64,000 bases of DNA from Mycobacterium rhizamassiliense (GCF_900157375.1 NZ_LT721901.1:2156315-2220314); one strand, 5' to 3'; numbered from the stretch's first letter, positions 18,549-28,275 are shown. The notes: generated from the letters alone by a model not told the origin. Numbers and translations: made by a program.

Positions 18549-20231
18549 TCAGTTCTCTCCCGCGAGGTGCAGTGCGGCGAGGTACCCGAAGGTCATCGCC
18601 GGTCCAATGGTGCCGCCCGGCCCGGGGTAGGTGTGTCCCATCACCGGGGCGCTGACGTTACCCGCGGCGTAAAGGCCGTCGATGATGCTGCCGTCGTCGC
18701 GCAGCGCACGGCCGTGGACGTCGGTGCGGATGCCGCCCTTGGTGCCCAGGTCCCCGGGCACCATCTTGGCGGCGTAATACGGCGCATGCGTCAGCTCACC
18801 GAGGTTCGGATTGGGCTTGTTGGTGGGGTCGCCGTAGTACTTGTCGTAGGCGCTCTCACCACGGTGGTAGTCATCGTCGACGCCAGCGCGGGCGAAGTTG
18901 TTGAACCTGGCCACCGTCGCGGTGAACTCGGCGACGGGCAGGCCGGCCTGCTGCGCCAGCTCTTCGAGCGTGTCGGCCTTGATGATGACGCCGGATTCCA
19001 TCCACTTGCGCGGAATGCGTTGCCCGGGCTGCAATCCCGCGAAGATGTAGCGGTCGCGGTACTGCTGGTCGAAGACCAGCCACGCGGGAATGTTCTCGCC
19101 CGGACCGGGGCCCTGGCCGTGTTCGCCGCCGTACATGTGGTGGCACGCTTCGACGTAGGGCATCGACTCGTTCATGAACCGCTTGCCGGACATGTTGACG
19201 ATGATCGACCCCGGCGAATTACGCTCGGACAGCGCGAACCACGGCGCACCCACCAGCGGCACAGTCGGGCCCCACCAGGCGTCTTCCATTAAATCGAGTG
19301 CGGCGCCCAGCTTTTCGCCAGCGATGATCCCGTCGCCGGTGTTCGCCTTGGCGCCGACGGTCCACTCGGTGGTGATCGGTGCGCGCTGGTACTTCACCCG
19401 CATCTGTTCGTTCTGCTCGAAGCCGCCGGAGGCGAGGATCACGCCGCGGCGCGCTCGGATCAGCTGCGGCTCGGCGGATTCCGCCGAACCGGTGGCGCGC
19501 ACATACACACCCCGCACCACGCCGTCCTCGACGTACAGGTCGGTCAGCGCGGTGTTCAGCTGCACAGGAACGCCGGCGCGCTGCAGCCCGATGCGCAACG
19601 GCGCGATCAGCGCCCGTCCCATGCCGACGAGGTTCTTCCCCGTCGCCTTCGCCCACATGGTGCGACCGCCGACCTTCAGGCTGCGCAGCACTCCCCGCGG
19701 GTGCCGCTTGAGCATGTTCAGTCGCACGTAGTCCTGCTGCATCACAACCACATTCAGTGGCACCTTGCCGTAGGCAGGTTCGAGTCCGTTTTCGTCCGGG
19801 CCGAGCTTTCGGGCATTGAACGGCTTGGGCTCGATCGAACGGCCGCCCGCGCGGCCGCCCGGCGCTTCGGGGTAGTAGTCGGAGTAGCGCGGCACCCAGC
19901 ACATCTTCAGCGGCGTGTTCTTCAGCACGAACGAGAGCATCTCGGGACCGCGTTGCAGATAGGTGTCGATGCGCTCCGGCTCGACCACGTCGCCGACGAT
20001 GCCGTGCAGGTAGGTGCGGGCCGCGTCGGGGGTGTCCTTCACCCCGTCGCGCTTGAGGACTTCGTTGTTCGGGATCCACACACCGCCACCCGAGCGCGCG
20101 GTGGAGCCGCCGAAGTGAGGCGCCTTTTCGATGACTACTGTCGAGAGGCCTTGGTGCGCGGCGGCAAGGGCAGCAACCATCCCGGCCCCGCCGCTTCCGA
20201 CCACGACGACGTCATACTCCTGCGCTGTCAT
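18549..20231 (-). CDS. kstD: KstD, 3-ketosteroid delta-1-dehydrogenase
   Basis: A 560-residue flavoprotein. The N-terminal FAD motif VVVGSGGAGMVAAL is at about residues 9-22, and the C-terminal GLYAAGNVSAPVMGHTYPGPGGTIGPA stretch holds the family's catalytic and FAD-contacting residues. It introduces the C1-C2 double bond in ring A and, with KshA/KshB, causes ring B opening. The ATG at 20231 was chosen because the protein then starts MTAQEYDVVVVG at family length. A longer reading to 20549 runs antisense to hsaE. The KstR operator begins two bases upstream of the start. Confidence 0.94.
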   Translation of the reverse strand: MTAQEYDVVVVGSGGAGMVAALAAAHQGLSTVVIEKAPHFGGSTARSGGGVWIPNNEVLKRDGVKDTPDAARTYLHGIVGDVVEPERIDTYLQRGPEMLSFVLKNTPLKMCWVPRYSDYYPEAPGGRAGGRSIEPKPFNARKLGPDENGLEPAYGKVPLNVVVMQQDYVRLNMLKRHPRGVLRSLKVGGRTMWAKATGKNLVGMGRALIAPLRIGLQRAGVPVQLNTALTDLYVEDGVVRGVYVRATGSAESAEPQLIRARRGVILASGGFEQNEQMRVKYQRAPITTEWTVGAKANTGDGIIAGEKLGAALDLMEDAWWGPTVPLVGAPWFALSERNSPGSIIVNMSGKRFMNESMPYVEACHHMYGGEHGQGPGPGENIPAWLVFDQQYRDRYIFAGLQPGQRIPRKWMESGVIIKADTLEELAQQAGLPVAEFTATVARFNNFARAGVDDDYHRGESAYDKYYGDPTNKPNPNLGELTHAPYYAAKMVPGDLGTKGGIRTDVHGRALRDDGSIIDGLYAAGNVSAPVMGHTYPGPGGTIGPAMTFGYLAALHLAGEN

Positions 20232-20232
20232 G

Positions 20233-20246
20233 TAGAACACGTTATA
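20233..20246. promoter_or_regulatory. KstR operator in the kstD / hsaE divergent promoter
   Basis: TAGAACACGTTATA fits the KstR core. It abuts the kstD start codon and lies 57 bases before hsaE, so it can control both kstD-hsd4B and hsaE-hsaG-hsaF. Confidence 0.87.
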
Positions 20247-20303
20247 GAATTGCCCGGGCTGGGCGCTACTGGCCCGGTCAAACGGACGAGGGGACTTCGG
20301 TAA

Positions 20304-21089
20304 ATGCTCAGTGTTGCGACCCGCGACGAGCTGGCTGCCGACCTGGCTCAGGCTGAACGCAGCCGCGTGCCGATCGCCCCGCTGACGTCCGCTCATCCGG
20401 ACATCGACGTCGTCGACGCGTACGAGATTCAGCTGATCAACATCCGCCAGCGGGTCGCCGAGGGCGCCCGCGTGCTGGGCCACAAGGTGGGTCTTTCCAG
20501 CAAGGCGATGCAGCAGATGATGGGTGTCGACGAGCCCGACTACGGGCATCTGCTGGACGAAATGCAGGTCTTCGAGGACGTCCCGGTCCAGGCGGGACGC
20601 TTCCTGTACCCGCGGGTCGAGGTCGAGGTCGGCTTCATCCTGGCCGAAGACCTGCCCGGCGCGGACTGCACCGAGGACGACGTCCTGGCCGCCACCGAGG
20701 CGCTGGTGCCGTCCATCGAATTGATCGACACCCGGATCACCGACTGGAAGATCGCCCTGTGCGACACCATCGCCGACAACGCATCTTCGGCGGGCTACGT
20801 GCTGGGCAAGGCCCGCGTGTCACCGGCCGACCTCGACGTCAAGACGATCGACGCAGTACTGACCCGCAACGGCGAGGTGATCGCGGAGGGCCGCAGCGAT
20901 GCGGTGTTGGGCAACCCGGTGACGGCCGTGGCCTGGCTGGCCCGCAAGGTCGAGAGCTTCGGGGTGCGCCTGCGCAAAGGCGACGTCGTTCTTCCCGGGT
21001 CGTGCACGCGAGCGATAGATGCACGCCCGGGGGACGACTTCGTCGCCGAATTCACCGGGCTCGGTTCAGTTCATTTGTCCTTTGAATGA
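20304..21089 (+). CDS. hsaE: HsaE, 2-hydroxyhexa-2,4-dienoate hydratase
   Basis: A 261-residue FAA-hydrolase-superfamily enzyme, same length as Rv3536c. The metal-binding acidic residues lie in YPRVEVEVGFILAED (about residues 103-117). It hydrates the 2-hydroxy-2,4-hexadienoate released from rings A/B by HsaD, giving 4-hydroxy-2-oxohexanoate for HsaF. First gene of hsaE-hsaG-hsaF, expressed from the divergent KstR-controlled promoter. Confidence 0.94.
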   Translation: MLSVATRDELAADLAQAERSRVPIAPLTSAHPDIDVVDAYEIQLINIRQRVAEGARVLGHKVGLSSKAMQQMMGVDEPDYGHLLDEMQVFEDVPVQAGRFLYPRVEVEVGFILAEDLPGADCTEDDVLAATEALVPSIELIDTRITDWKIALCDTIADNASSAGYVLGKARVSPADLDVKTIDAVLTRNGEVIAEGRSDAVLGNPVTAVAWLARKVESFGVRLRKGDVVLPGSCTRAIDARPGDDFVAEFTGLGSVHLSFE

Positions 21090-21140
21090 GCGCGGATTAG
21101 TTTTGAATCAGTCGATTTAAAGCTTCGAAAAAGGAGCATC

Positions 21141-22055
21141 ATGCCGTCGAAGGCAAGCGTCGCCATTGTCGGGTCGGGAAACATCAGCACCGACCTGCTC
21201 TACAAACTGCTGCGATCGGACTGGCTGGAGCCGCGCTGGATGGTCGGCATCGACCCCGAAAGCGAAGGCCTGGCGCGGGCCCGCAAATTGGGTCTGGAGA
21301 CCACCCACGAGGGCGTCGACTGGCTACTGGGCCTGTCCGAGAAGCCCGACCTGGTCTTCGAGGCGACCAGCGCCTACGTGCACCGCGACGCCGCGCCGAA
21401 GTACGAGGCCGCCGGAATCCGGGCCATCGACCTGACGCCGGCCGCGGTGGGCCCCGCGGTGATCCCGCCGGCGAACCTGCGCGAGCACCTGGACGCGCCG
21501 AACGTCAACATGATCACCTGCGGCGGGCAGGCGACCATCCCCATCGTGTACGCGGTGTCGCGGGTGGTCGAGGTGCCCTACGCCGAAATCGTCGCCTCGG
21601 TCGCATCGCTATCCGCGGGGCCGGGCACCAGGGCCAACATCGACGAGTTCACCAAGACCACCAGCCGGGGCGTCGAGACCATCGGTGGCGCAAAGCGCGG
21701 CAAGGCGATCATCATCCTGAACCCCGCCGATCCGCCGATGATCATGCGCGACACCATCTTCTGCGCCATTCCCGAGGACGCCGACCACGACGCGATCGCC
21801 CAGTCCATCAAGGATGTGGTCGCCGAGGTGCAGACCTATGTGCCGGGCTACCGGCTGCTCAACGAGCCGCAGTTCGACGAACCGTCGATGCACTCCGGTG
21901 GCCAGGCCCTGGTCACCACGTTCGTCGAGGTGGAGGGCGCCGGCGACTACCTGCCGCCGTACGCCGGCAACCTCGACATCATGACGGCGGCGGCCACCAA
22001 GGTCGGCGAAGAGATCGCCAAGGAAACCCTCGCGGTCACAGGAGCGCAAGCATGA
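21141..22055 (+). CDS. hsaG: HsaG, CoA-acylating propionaldehyde dehydrogenase
   Basis: A 304-residue acylating aldehyde dehydrogenase. The N-terminal Rossmann motif [13 protein letters not shown] is at about residues 7-19 and the catalytic cysteine is in [11 protein letters not shown]. It converts propionaldehyde to propionyl-CoA while complexed with HsaF, with channelling between the two. An AAAAAGGAG ribosome-binding site precedes the ATG. It overlaps hsaF by four bases. Confidence 0.94.
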   Translation: MPSKASVAIVGSGNISTDLLYKLLRSDWLEPRWMVGIDPESEGLARARKLGLETTHEGVDWLLGLSEKPDLVFEATSAYVHRDAAPKYEAAGIRAIDLTPAAVGPAVIPPANLREHLDAPNVNMITCGGQATIPIVYAVSRVVEVPYAEIVASVASLSAGPGTRANIDEFTKTTSRGVETIGGAKRGKAIIILNPADPPMIMRDTIFCAIPEDADHDAIAQSIKDVVAEVQTYVPGYRLLNEPQFDEPSMHSGGQALVTTFVEVEGAGDYLPPYAGNLDIMTAAATKVGEEIAKETLAVTGAQA

Positions 22056-23110
22056 GCACTGACATCTTCTTCAACCCCGTGTGGGACGTCCGCATGACGG
22101 ACACGTCGCTGCGCGACGGTTCGCACCACAAACGCCACCAGTTCACCAAGGACGAGGTCGGCTCCATCGTCTCGGCCCTCGACGCGGCGGGTGTGCCGGT
22201 GATCGAGGTGACGCACGGCGACGGATTGGGCGGCTCGTCCTTCAACTACGGCTTCTCTAAAACTCCCGAACAGGAATTGATCAAGCTCGCGGCCGAAACC
22301 GCGAAAGTAGCCAAAATCGCATTCCTGATGCTGCCGGGCGTGGGCACCAAGGAAGACATCAAAGAGGCGCAGGACAATGGCGGGTCGATCTGCCGGATTG
22401 CCACGCATTGCACCGAGGCCGACGTGTCGATCCAGCACTTCGGGCTGGCCCGCGAGCTGGGCCTGGAAACCGTCGGGTTCCTGATGATGGCCCACACCAT
22501 TCCCCCGGAGAAGCTGGCCGCGCAGGCCCGCATCATGGCCGATGCCGGCTGCCAGTGCGTCTACGTCGTCGACTCCGCCGGCGCCCTGGTGCTCGACGGC
22601 GTCGCTGATCGAGTGAAGGCACTGGTTGCCGAGCTCGGCGACGACGCCCAGGTGGGCTTCCACGGCCATGAAAACCTCGGCCTCGGGGTGGCCAACTCGG
22701 TGGAGGCGGTCCGCGCGGGCGCCAAGCAGATCGACGGCAGCGTGCGGCGCTTCGGTGCGGGTGCGGGCAACGCGCCGGTCGAGGCGCTGATCGGAGTATT
22801 CGACAAGATCGGCGTCAAGACGGGCATCGACTTCTTCGACATCGCCGACGCCGCCGAGGACGTGGTGCGTCCCGCCATGCCCGCCGAATGCCTGCTGGAC
22901 CGCAACGCGCTGGTCATGGGCTACTCCGGCGTGTACTCGAGCTTCCTCAAGCACGCGGTCCGCCAGGGTGAGCGCTACGGCGTCCCGGCCCACGAGCTGT
23001 TGCACCGCGCCGGCCAGCGCAAGCTGATCGGCGGCCAGGAAGACCAGCTCATCGACATCGCGCTGGAGATCAAGCGCGAGCGGGAAAGCGGCACGGCCGC
23101 AGCGCGCTGA
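22052..23110 (+). CDS. hsaF: HsaF, 4-hydroxy-2-oxohexanoate aldolase
   Basis: A 352-residue DRE-TIM aldolase. The signature [14 protein letters not shown] at about residues 13-26 supplies the metal-binding Asp and the catalytic His/Arg. The C-terminal region has the DmpG-like communication domain. It splits 4-hydroxy-2-oxohexanoate to pyruvate and propionaldehyde, which passes to HsaG. Last gene of the hsaEGF operon. Confidence 0.94.
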   Translation: MSTDIFFNPVWDVRMTDTSLRDGSHHKRHQFTKDEVGSIVSALDAAGVPVIEVTHGDGLGGSSFNYGFSKTPEQELIKLAAETAKVAKIAFLMLPGVGTKEDIKEAQDNGGSICRIATHCTEADVSIQHFGLARELGLETVGFLMMAHTIPPEKLAAQARIMADAGCQCVYVVDSAGALVLDGVADRVKALVAELGDDAQVGFHGHENLGLGVANSVEAVRAGAKQIDGSVRRFGAGAGNAPVEALIGVFDKIGVKTGIDFFDIADAAEDVVRPAMPAECLLDRNALVMGYSGVYSSFLKHAVRQGERYGVPAHELLHRAGQRKLIGGQEDQLIDIALEIKRERESGTAAAR

Positions 23111-23162
23111 CGCCGCCTTCGCTCACAGCCGGGGCATAGGTGCCGCGGGTAGCGTGGCGCGC

Positions 23163-23462
23163 ATGAGCACATCCAATACAGGCGACGTCCGTCGTCGCGG
23201 ACTGTACGGCCTGCTCGCCGGGGGGCTACTGACTGCAACCGCCGCGACGTTGATCGCGTTGCCCGTGGCGAACGCGGCTCCCTGCGATCAGACCGTGGGG
23301 GATTCCGTCAACTCGTACCTGCAGCGGCATCCCGACGTCAAGCAGTCGCTGGCCGCCAAGTCTGCGGCCGAGGGCGGTGGCTTCAATGCCATCGACTACC
23401 TGAATCGGCATCCCGATGTGCGGCAGCACCTGATCGACCTGTCGCAGCAGTGCGCGCCTTAG
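23163..23462 (+). CDS. Small exported protein of the mycobacterial haemophore-like (MHB) type
   Basis: About 99 residues from the ATG at 23163 (a GTG nine bases upstream is an alternative). A basic start (VRRRG) and hydrophobic core GLLAGGLLTATAATLIALPVA end in ANA-A, a clear signal peptide of about 38 residues. The mature ~60-residue domain has two cysteines (CDQ and QCAP) that could form a disulphide, and two related HPDV-containing segments (YLQRHPDVKQ, YLNRHPDVRQ). This pattern fits the small haem-binding/haemophore-related family around Rv0203. I recall no counterpart at this place in M. tuberculosis. Haem binding is inferred. Confidence 0.65.
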   Translation: MSTSNTGDVRRRGLYGLLAGGLLTATAATLIALPVANAAPCDQTVGDSVNSYLQRHPDVKQSLAAKSAAEGGGFNAIDYLNRHPDVRQHLIDLSQQCAP

Positions 23463-23526
23463 TGAGCCGGCCTCGTCTATGAACGGTGCGGTCGACACGC
23501 GGGAATGTTCGCCATTGACGAAAAAG

Positions 23527-23540
23527 TAGAACACGTTCTA
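23527..23540. promoter_or_regulatory. KstR operator upstream of the Rv3531c-like operon
   Basis: TAGAACACGTTCTA is a perfect palindrome and an ideal KstR site. It ends 10 bases before the GTG start at 23551. Confidence 0.9.
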
Positions 23541-23550
23541 GCGTCTAGGC

Positions 23551-24678
23551 GTGTTCTCTAATCCCCTTACCGAAGCGATCGCAGAGGCCGAGCAGTTGGT
23601 GGCCGACGCACCGTTCATCGAGACCGAAGCCGACCTACTCGAAGGATTGCAGTATCTGGCCGGCTGCATCTCGGGCTGCATCCACCTGGCCGTCGACTAC
23701 GACCGCGACCATCCCTTCCTACAATCGGGCACCGGGCCGTTCACCAAGATGGGCCTGGACAACCCCGACACCCTCTACTTCGGTACCCGGGTGCATGCCA
23801 ACCACGACTACGTGGTCACCGGCAGGCGGGGAACCACCACCGACCTGAGTTTCCAGCTGCTCGGCGGCGAGTACACCGACGACTTCGTGCCCGTCAGCCA
23901 GGCCGCGTTCGACGACCGCGAGCTCGAGATCGCGCCCGACGGCACCTTCGAGTGGCGGGTGCGGCCGACCAGCCCCGGGCAGTTGGTGATCCGCGAGGTG
24001 TACGGCGACTGGTCGGCGCAGCGCGGCACGCTGGCGATATCCCGGCTGGACACGGCCGGCACGGCGCCGCCGCCGTTGACCCGCGAGCTCATCGAAAGGC
24101 GTTACGCCACAGCCGGAAAGCAGCTCGTCCAGCGGGTGAAGACCTGGCTGCAGTTTCCGCAGTGGTTCTATCTGGACCTGCCGGTCAACACGATGGTGCC
24201 GCCGCGGCTGACTCCAGGGGGGCTGTCCACGCAGTACTCGTCGGTCGGGCACTTCGACCTGCGACCGGACCAGGCGATGATCGTCACCATCCCGGTCTCC
24301 GACGCGCCCTACCTCGGCTTCCAGTTGGGCAGCCTGTGGTACATCTCGCTGGACTACATCAACCACCAGACCTCGCTGAACAACACTCAGGCGCAAGCGG
24401 ATCCGGACGGCAAGGTGCGCATTGTCGTCGCCGACCAGAACCCGGGAGTGACCAACTGGACCGAGACACTCGGCCACCGGCGCGGTTTCCTGCAGTTCCG
24501 CTGGCAGCGGGTGTCGCGCGAGCTCACCGATGCGGACGGCCCCACGGTCGACGTGGTCGACATCGACAAGGTGCCGGCCGCGCTGCCGTATTTCGACCAC
24601 AACAAGATTTCCGAAGACGACTGGCGCGCGCGAATTTCGCTGCGCCACCAACAAATTCAGGCAAGGATGCTGGGATGA
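23551..24678 (+). CDS. KstR-regulon protein of unknown function, Rv3531c-like (DUF1214-type)
   Basis: A 375-residue protein, same length as Rv3531c, with a GTG start 10 bases after the ideal KstR operator. No membrane segment or signal peptide is seen. The C-terminal half has aromatic-rich segments (GFQLGSLWYISLDYINHQTS, about residues 250-270) reminiscent of DUF1214/DUF1254 proteins. Placement before an SDR and a sulfotransferase-like protein in a KstR operon argues for a role in sterol metabolism, but the reaction is not known. Its stop overlaps the next ATG. Confidence 0.75.
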   Translation: MFSNPLTEAIAEAEQLVADAPFIETEADLLEGLQYLAGCISGCIHLAVDYDRDHPFLQSGTGPFTKMGLDNPDTLYFGTRVHANHDYVVTGRRGTTTDLSFQLLGGEYTDDFVPVSQAAFDDRELEIAPDGTFEWRVRPTSPGQLVIREVYGDWSAQRGTLAISRLDTAGTAPPPLTRELIERRYATAGKQLVQRVKTWLQFPQWFYLDLPVNTMVPPRLTPGGLSTQYSSVGHFDLRPDQAMIVTIPVSDAPYLGFQLGSLWYISLDYINHQTSLNNTQAQADPDGKVRIVVADQNPGVTNWTETLGHRRGFLQFRWQRVSRELTDADGPTVDVVDIDKVPAALPYFDHNKISEDDWRARISLRHQQIQARMLG

Positions 24679-25457
24679 CGAAGTTGCTCGACGGCAAGGT
24701 AGTGGTGATCAGCGGCGTGGGCCCGGGTCTGGGTACGACGCTGGCGCACCGATGCACGCGCGAGGGCGCCGACCTGGTGATTGCGGCCCGCACGCCGGAA
24801 CGCCTGGACGACGTCGCCAAGCAGATCGCCGACCTCGGAGGCCGAGCGACGACGGTGCGCACCGACATCACCGAGGACGACCAGGTGAGCAACCTGGTCG
24901 ACGCCACCCTGGAGGCCTACGGCAAGGTCGACGTGCTGATCAACAACGCGTTCCGGGTGCCGTCGCTGAAACCGTTCTCGGGCACCAGCTTCCAGCACAT
25001 CCGCGACGCGATCGAACTCAGCGCGCTCGGCGCGCTGCGGCTGATCCAGGGCTTCACGCCGGCGCTGGCCGAGGCGAAGGGCTCGATCGTCAACGTCAAC
25101 TCCATGGTGCTGCGGCACTCGCAGGCGAAGTACGGCGCCTACAAGATGGCCAAGTCCGCGCTGCTGTCCATGTCGCATTCGCTGGCCACCGAGCTGGGTG
25201 AGCAGGGAATCCGCGTCAATTCCGTTGCACCCGGCTATATCTGGGGCGAGACGCTGCAGGGCTACTTCAACCACCAGGCCGGCAAGTACGACACGACGGC
25301 CGATCAGATCTATGCGGCCACCGCGGCCGACTCCGACCTCAAGCGGCTGCCCACCGAGGACGAGGTCGCCTCGGCGATCCTGTTCATGGCCAGCGACCTT
25401 TCGAGCGGCATCACCGGCCAGACCCTGGACGTCAACTGCGGGGAGTACCACACCTGA
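24675..25457 (+). CDS. SDR oxidoreductase, Rv3530c-like
   Basis: A 260-residue SDR with VVISGVGPGLGTTLA at about residues 9-23, NNAFRVPS replacing the usual NNAG motif near residue 92, and YGAYKMAKSALL carrying the catalytic Tyr and Lys near 155-160. Same length as Rv3530c. It overlaps its neighbours at both ends, so it belongs to the three-gene KstR operon. The substrate is unknown; a hydroxysteroid or hydroxyacyl-CoA is inferred from context. Confidence 0.83.
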   Translation: MTKLLDGKVVVISGVGPGLGTTLAHRCTREGADLVIAARTPERLDDVAKQIADLGGRATTVRTDITEDDQVSNLVDATLEAYGKVDVLINNAFRVPSLKPFSGTSFQHIRDAIELSALGALRLIQGFTPALAEAKGSIVNVNSMVLRHSQAKYGAYKMAKSALLSMSHSLATELGEQGIRVNSVAPGYIWGETLQGYFNHQAGKYDTTADQIYAATAADSDLKRLPTEDEVASAILFMASDLSSGITGQTLDVNCGEYHT

Positions 25458-26602
25458 TGGCGGAGCGCACCGACGTCGGCACCGTCGAGGACATGCAAGC
25501 GTCGGCCACCAAGCTGGTCGGGCTCGACGACTTCGGCGTCGACGACGACAACTACCGTGAGGCGCTAGGGGTGCTCCTCGAGTCGTACCGGAGTGATGCG
25601 GGCCTAACGCCGTTGGGCAGCAAGATGAATCGGTTCTTCCTGCGCGGCGCGCTGGTGGCCAGGCTGTTCGCCGAGTCCGCCTGGAAGCAATACCCGCAGC
25701 ACGCCGAGGTGGGCATCGAGCGGCCGATCTTCGTCACCGGGTTGCCCCGCACCGGCACCACGATCCTGCACCGCCTGCTCGGCGCGGACCCGGTTCATCA
25801 GGGCCTGCATCTGTGGCTGGCCGAATTCCCGCAGCCGCGCCCACCGCGCGACACCTGGGACTCCAACCCGTGGTACAGCACGCTGAATGCGCAGTTCGAA
25901 AAGGCGCACGCGGAGAATCCGGAATACACCGGCCTGCATTTCATGGCGGCCTACGAGCTGGAGGAGTGCTGGCAGCTGCTGCGGCAGTCGCTGCATTCGG
26001 TGTCCTACGAGACGCTGTCGCACCTGCCCACCTATTCGCGGTGGCTGTCGGGACAGGACTGGACGCCGTCCTATCAGCGGCACCGCCGCAACCTTCAGTT
26101 GATCGGGCTCAATGACGTCGAAAAGCGTTGGGTGCTCAAGAATCCCAGCCACCTGTTCGCGCTGGACGCGTTGATGGCGACCTACCCGGATGCCTTGGTA
26201 ATCCAGACGCACCGGCCGGTGGAGACGATCATGGGTTCGATGTGCTCGCTGGCGCAGCACACCGCCGAGGGCTGGTCGACGACCTTCTCGGGCGACCAGA
26301 TCGGTGCCGACGCGATGGAAACCTGGTCGCGCGGCTTGGAACAGTTCAATACCGCACGCGCCAAGCACAACCCGGCTCAGTTCTATGACGTTGACTATCG
26401 CGACTTGATCGACGACCCGCTCGGAACCGTCGCCAACGTGTACGGCCACTTCGGCATGACGCTGACCGACGAGGCGCGAAAGGCCATGGAGGACAGCCAC
26501 GCCGAGAGCCAGACCGGCGCCCGGGCCCCGAAGCACAAGTACTCGCTGGCCGACTACGGGCTGACCGCCGATGAGGTCAAAGAGCGGTTCGCCGGGCTGT
26601 AG
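25457..26602 (+). CDS. Sulfotransferase-family protein, Rv3529c-like
   Basis: A 381-residue protein with a P-loop-like PAPS-binding motif FVTGLPRTGTTILHRLLG at about residues 93-110. A second family motif, HRPVETIMGSMCSL, lies near residues 252-265. It is the last gene of the Rv3531c-Rv3530c-Rv3529c-type operon. Membership of the sulfotransferase fold is clear; the acceptor is not known and sterol sulfation is only a possibility. Its stop is six bases from the convergent Rv3527-like gene. Confidence 0.78.
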   Translation: MAERTDVGTVEDMQASATKLVGLDDFGVDDDNYREALGVLLESYRSDAGLTPLGSKMNRFFLRGALVARLFAESAWKQYPQHAEVGIERPIFVTGLPRTGTTILHRLLGADPVHQGLHLWLAEFPQPRPPRDTWDSNPWYSTLNAQFEKAHAENPEYTGLHFMAAYELEECWQLLRQSLHSVSYETLSHLPTYSRWLSGQDWTPSYQRHRRNLQLIGLNDVEKRWVLKNPSHLFALDALMATYPDALVIQTHRPVETIMGSMCSLAQHTAEGWSTTFSGDQIGADAMETWSRGLEQFNTARAKHNPAQFYDVDYRDLIDDPLGTVANVYGHFGMTLTDEARKAMEDSHAESQTGARAPKHKYSLADYGLTADEVKERFAGL

Positions 26603-26608
26603 GCCGGT

Positions 26609-27055
26609 CTAGTCTTCGTCCGGACGCTCGAGATAGCCTTCGGCGACGGCGTGTTCGATGCTGTCGCTAAGCCTCGGGCACGACCTGGTTCGCGCCGGGT
26701 CGCCGCCGGACTCACGCACTTCGGCAAAGTGGGCACACCGGTGCGATGCCTCGGAATTCCATTGCACCGCGGTGTGTCCCGGCCCCAGCCTGCGCACGGT
26801 CACGGTGACGTGGCAGAACCGGCAGTCCACCGGCAGCAGCCCCGACGTCAGGTAGCGCTCGCGGTCGGCGCGGCTGGCCTCGGCGACGGCCGCGGCGCGC
26901 TGGGGGTCGTTGCTGAAATCCCTTGACTTCGACCATGTCCCGGAGCCGCCGTTGCGCGCGGGTGACTCATCGTGGTCGTGATGGTCGCCGTGCAGCAGCA
27001 GCATCGACCGGGCGAGCCGGTCGACGTCGGGAACGTCCGGCCGATCGTCGGACAT
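26609..27055 (-). CDS. Rv3527-like Cys/His protein in the kshA operon
   Basis: A 148-residue soluble protein. The N-terminal part has a His/Asp-rich run (LLLHGDHHDHDE, about residues 19-30). The C-terminal part has a cysteine cluster, CRFC at about residues 78-81 with CAHF and SCPRL further on, suggesting a metal site. It starts two bases after the kshA stop on the same strand, so it is co-transcribed with kshA. Rv3527 is the positional equivalent and has no assigned function. A role in KshA maturation is inference. Confidence 0.75.
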   Translation of the reverse strand: MSDDRPDVPDVDRLARSMLLLHGDHHDHDESPARNGGSGTWSKSRDFSNDPQRAAAVAEASRADRERYLTSGLLPVDCRFCHVTVTVRRLGPGHTAVQWNSEASHRCAHFAEVRESGGDPARTRSCPRLSDSIEHAVAEGYLERPDED

Positions 27056-27057
27056 GG

Positions 27058-28245
27058 CTACGAGTGTTGCTTGGCCGGGACGTCGTCGGAAACCGATTCG
27101 GCCCCATCGGATTCGGAGTCCCTGGTCTTCAGGTTCTCAGCGACCTCGACGTTCCAGTGTTCAATGGCCCGGGTGGTGTCCACCTCGATCTCGAAGCGCT
27201 GCACCATCTCCGGCTCGATGTCGGCGACGTCGACATAGAACTGCTGATACCAGCGGCGCAGCTGGTACACGGCGCCGTCTTCCTCGACCAGCAGCGGGTT
27301 GTCGATGCGGGTCTTGTGCTTCCAGATCTCGACGTCTTGCAGGAAGCCCTTGCTCACACCCTCGGTGAAGACCTTGGACAGCTTGTCGGTCATCTTTTCG
27401 TCCATGCCCTTGGGCTTTTCGACGATGACGCCCCACTGCAGCAGGAAGGAGTTCTGGGTCACCGGGTAGTGGCAATTGATCAGGATCGACTCGGCCTTGA
27501 AGCCGCCGTAGCTGTTGTGCAGCCAGTTGATCATGAACGACGGCCCGAAATAGGATGCCTCGGAATCCAGCTCCGCCTCGCCGTAGGAGGTGCCCAGGTC
27601 GTTGACGTCAGGCCGGCCCACGTTGTGCAGGTACTGCGAGGCGATGTGGCCCTCGAAGACGTTCTTGAAGTACGTCGGCAATCCGAAGTGGATGTAGAAG
27701 AAGTGCGCCATGTCGGTGACGTTGTCGATGATGTCGCGGCAGTTGGACCCCTCGATGAGGATGCTGTTCCACCGCCACTCGGTCCACTCGTCACTGTGGG
27801 ATTCCGGGATGTCGGGAATCTGGACGGCGGGGTCCGGCGGGTTGTTTTCGTGGTCGTGCCAGACGAACAGCAGTCCGCCGCGGATGTCGGTCGCCCACGA
27901 CCGGGTGCGCGCCGTTTTCGGCGTGCGCTTTGCGTACGGCACCAGCTTGCAGCGACCGTCCCCGCCCCAGCGCCAATCGTGGAACGGGCAGGCGACCTCG
28001 TCGCCCTTGATCGTGCCCTCCGACAGGTCCCCGCCCATGTGGCGGCAGTAGCCGTCGAGCACCTTGACGTCGCCGTGCGAGTCGGCGAAGACCACCAGCT
28101 TGGTGCCGAACGCCTCGATCGAGTGCGGCTTACCGTCCTGAAAGTCCTTCGCGACGCCCAGGCAGTGCCAGCCACGGGCATATCTGGTCGGCAAGGCGCC
28201 GGGGTCGATCTCCCGGATCCCGACCGCTTTGGTGTCGGTACTCAC
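27058..28245 (-). CDS. kshA: KshA, oxygenase component of 3-ketosteroid 9-alpha-hydroxylase
   Basis: A 395-residue Rieske non-haem iron oxygenase. The Rieske cluster ligands are in YCRHMGGDLSEG (Cys-X-His) and ACPFHDWRW (Cys-X2-His) at about residues 67-95, and the mononuclear iron motif is DMAHFFYIHFG near residues 179-189. It 9-alpha-hydroxylates androstadienedione so that ring B opens. Its reductase KshB is not in this window. A KstR operator lies 30 bases upstream of the start. Confidence 0.95.
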   Translation of the reverse strand: MSTDTKAVGIREIDPGALPTRYARGWHCLGVAKDFQDGKPHSIEAFGTKLVVFADSHGDVKVLDGYCRHMGGDLSEGTIKGDEVACPFHDWRWGGDGRCKLVPYAKRTPKTARTRSWATDIRGGLLFVWHDHENNPPDPAVQIPDIPESHSDEWTEWRWNSILIEGSNCRDIIDNVTDMAHFFYIHFGLPTYFKNVFEGHIASQYLHNVGRPDVNDLGTSYGEAELDSEASYFGPSFMINWLHNSYGGFKAESILINCHYPVTQNSFLLQWGVIVEKPKGMDEKMTDKLSKVFTEGVSKGFLQDVEIWKHKTRIDNPLLVEEDGAVYQLRRWYQQFYVDVADIEPEMVQRFEIEVDTTRAIEHWNVEVAENLKTRDSESDGAESVSDDVPAKQHS

Positions 28246-28275
28246 CAGTTACCTCCAACTTGCTAGCCCTCTAAC

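Noticed and set aside
20232..20549. Upstream extension of the kstD frame
   Set aside because: Reads across the KstR operator and antisense to hsaE; the ATG at 20231 gives the expected FAD-motif position.
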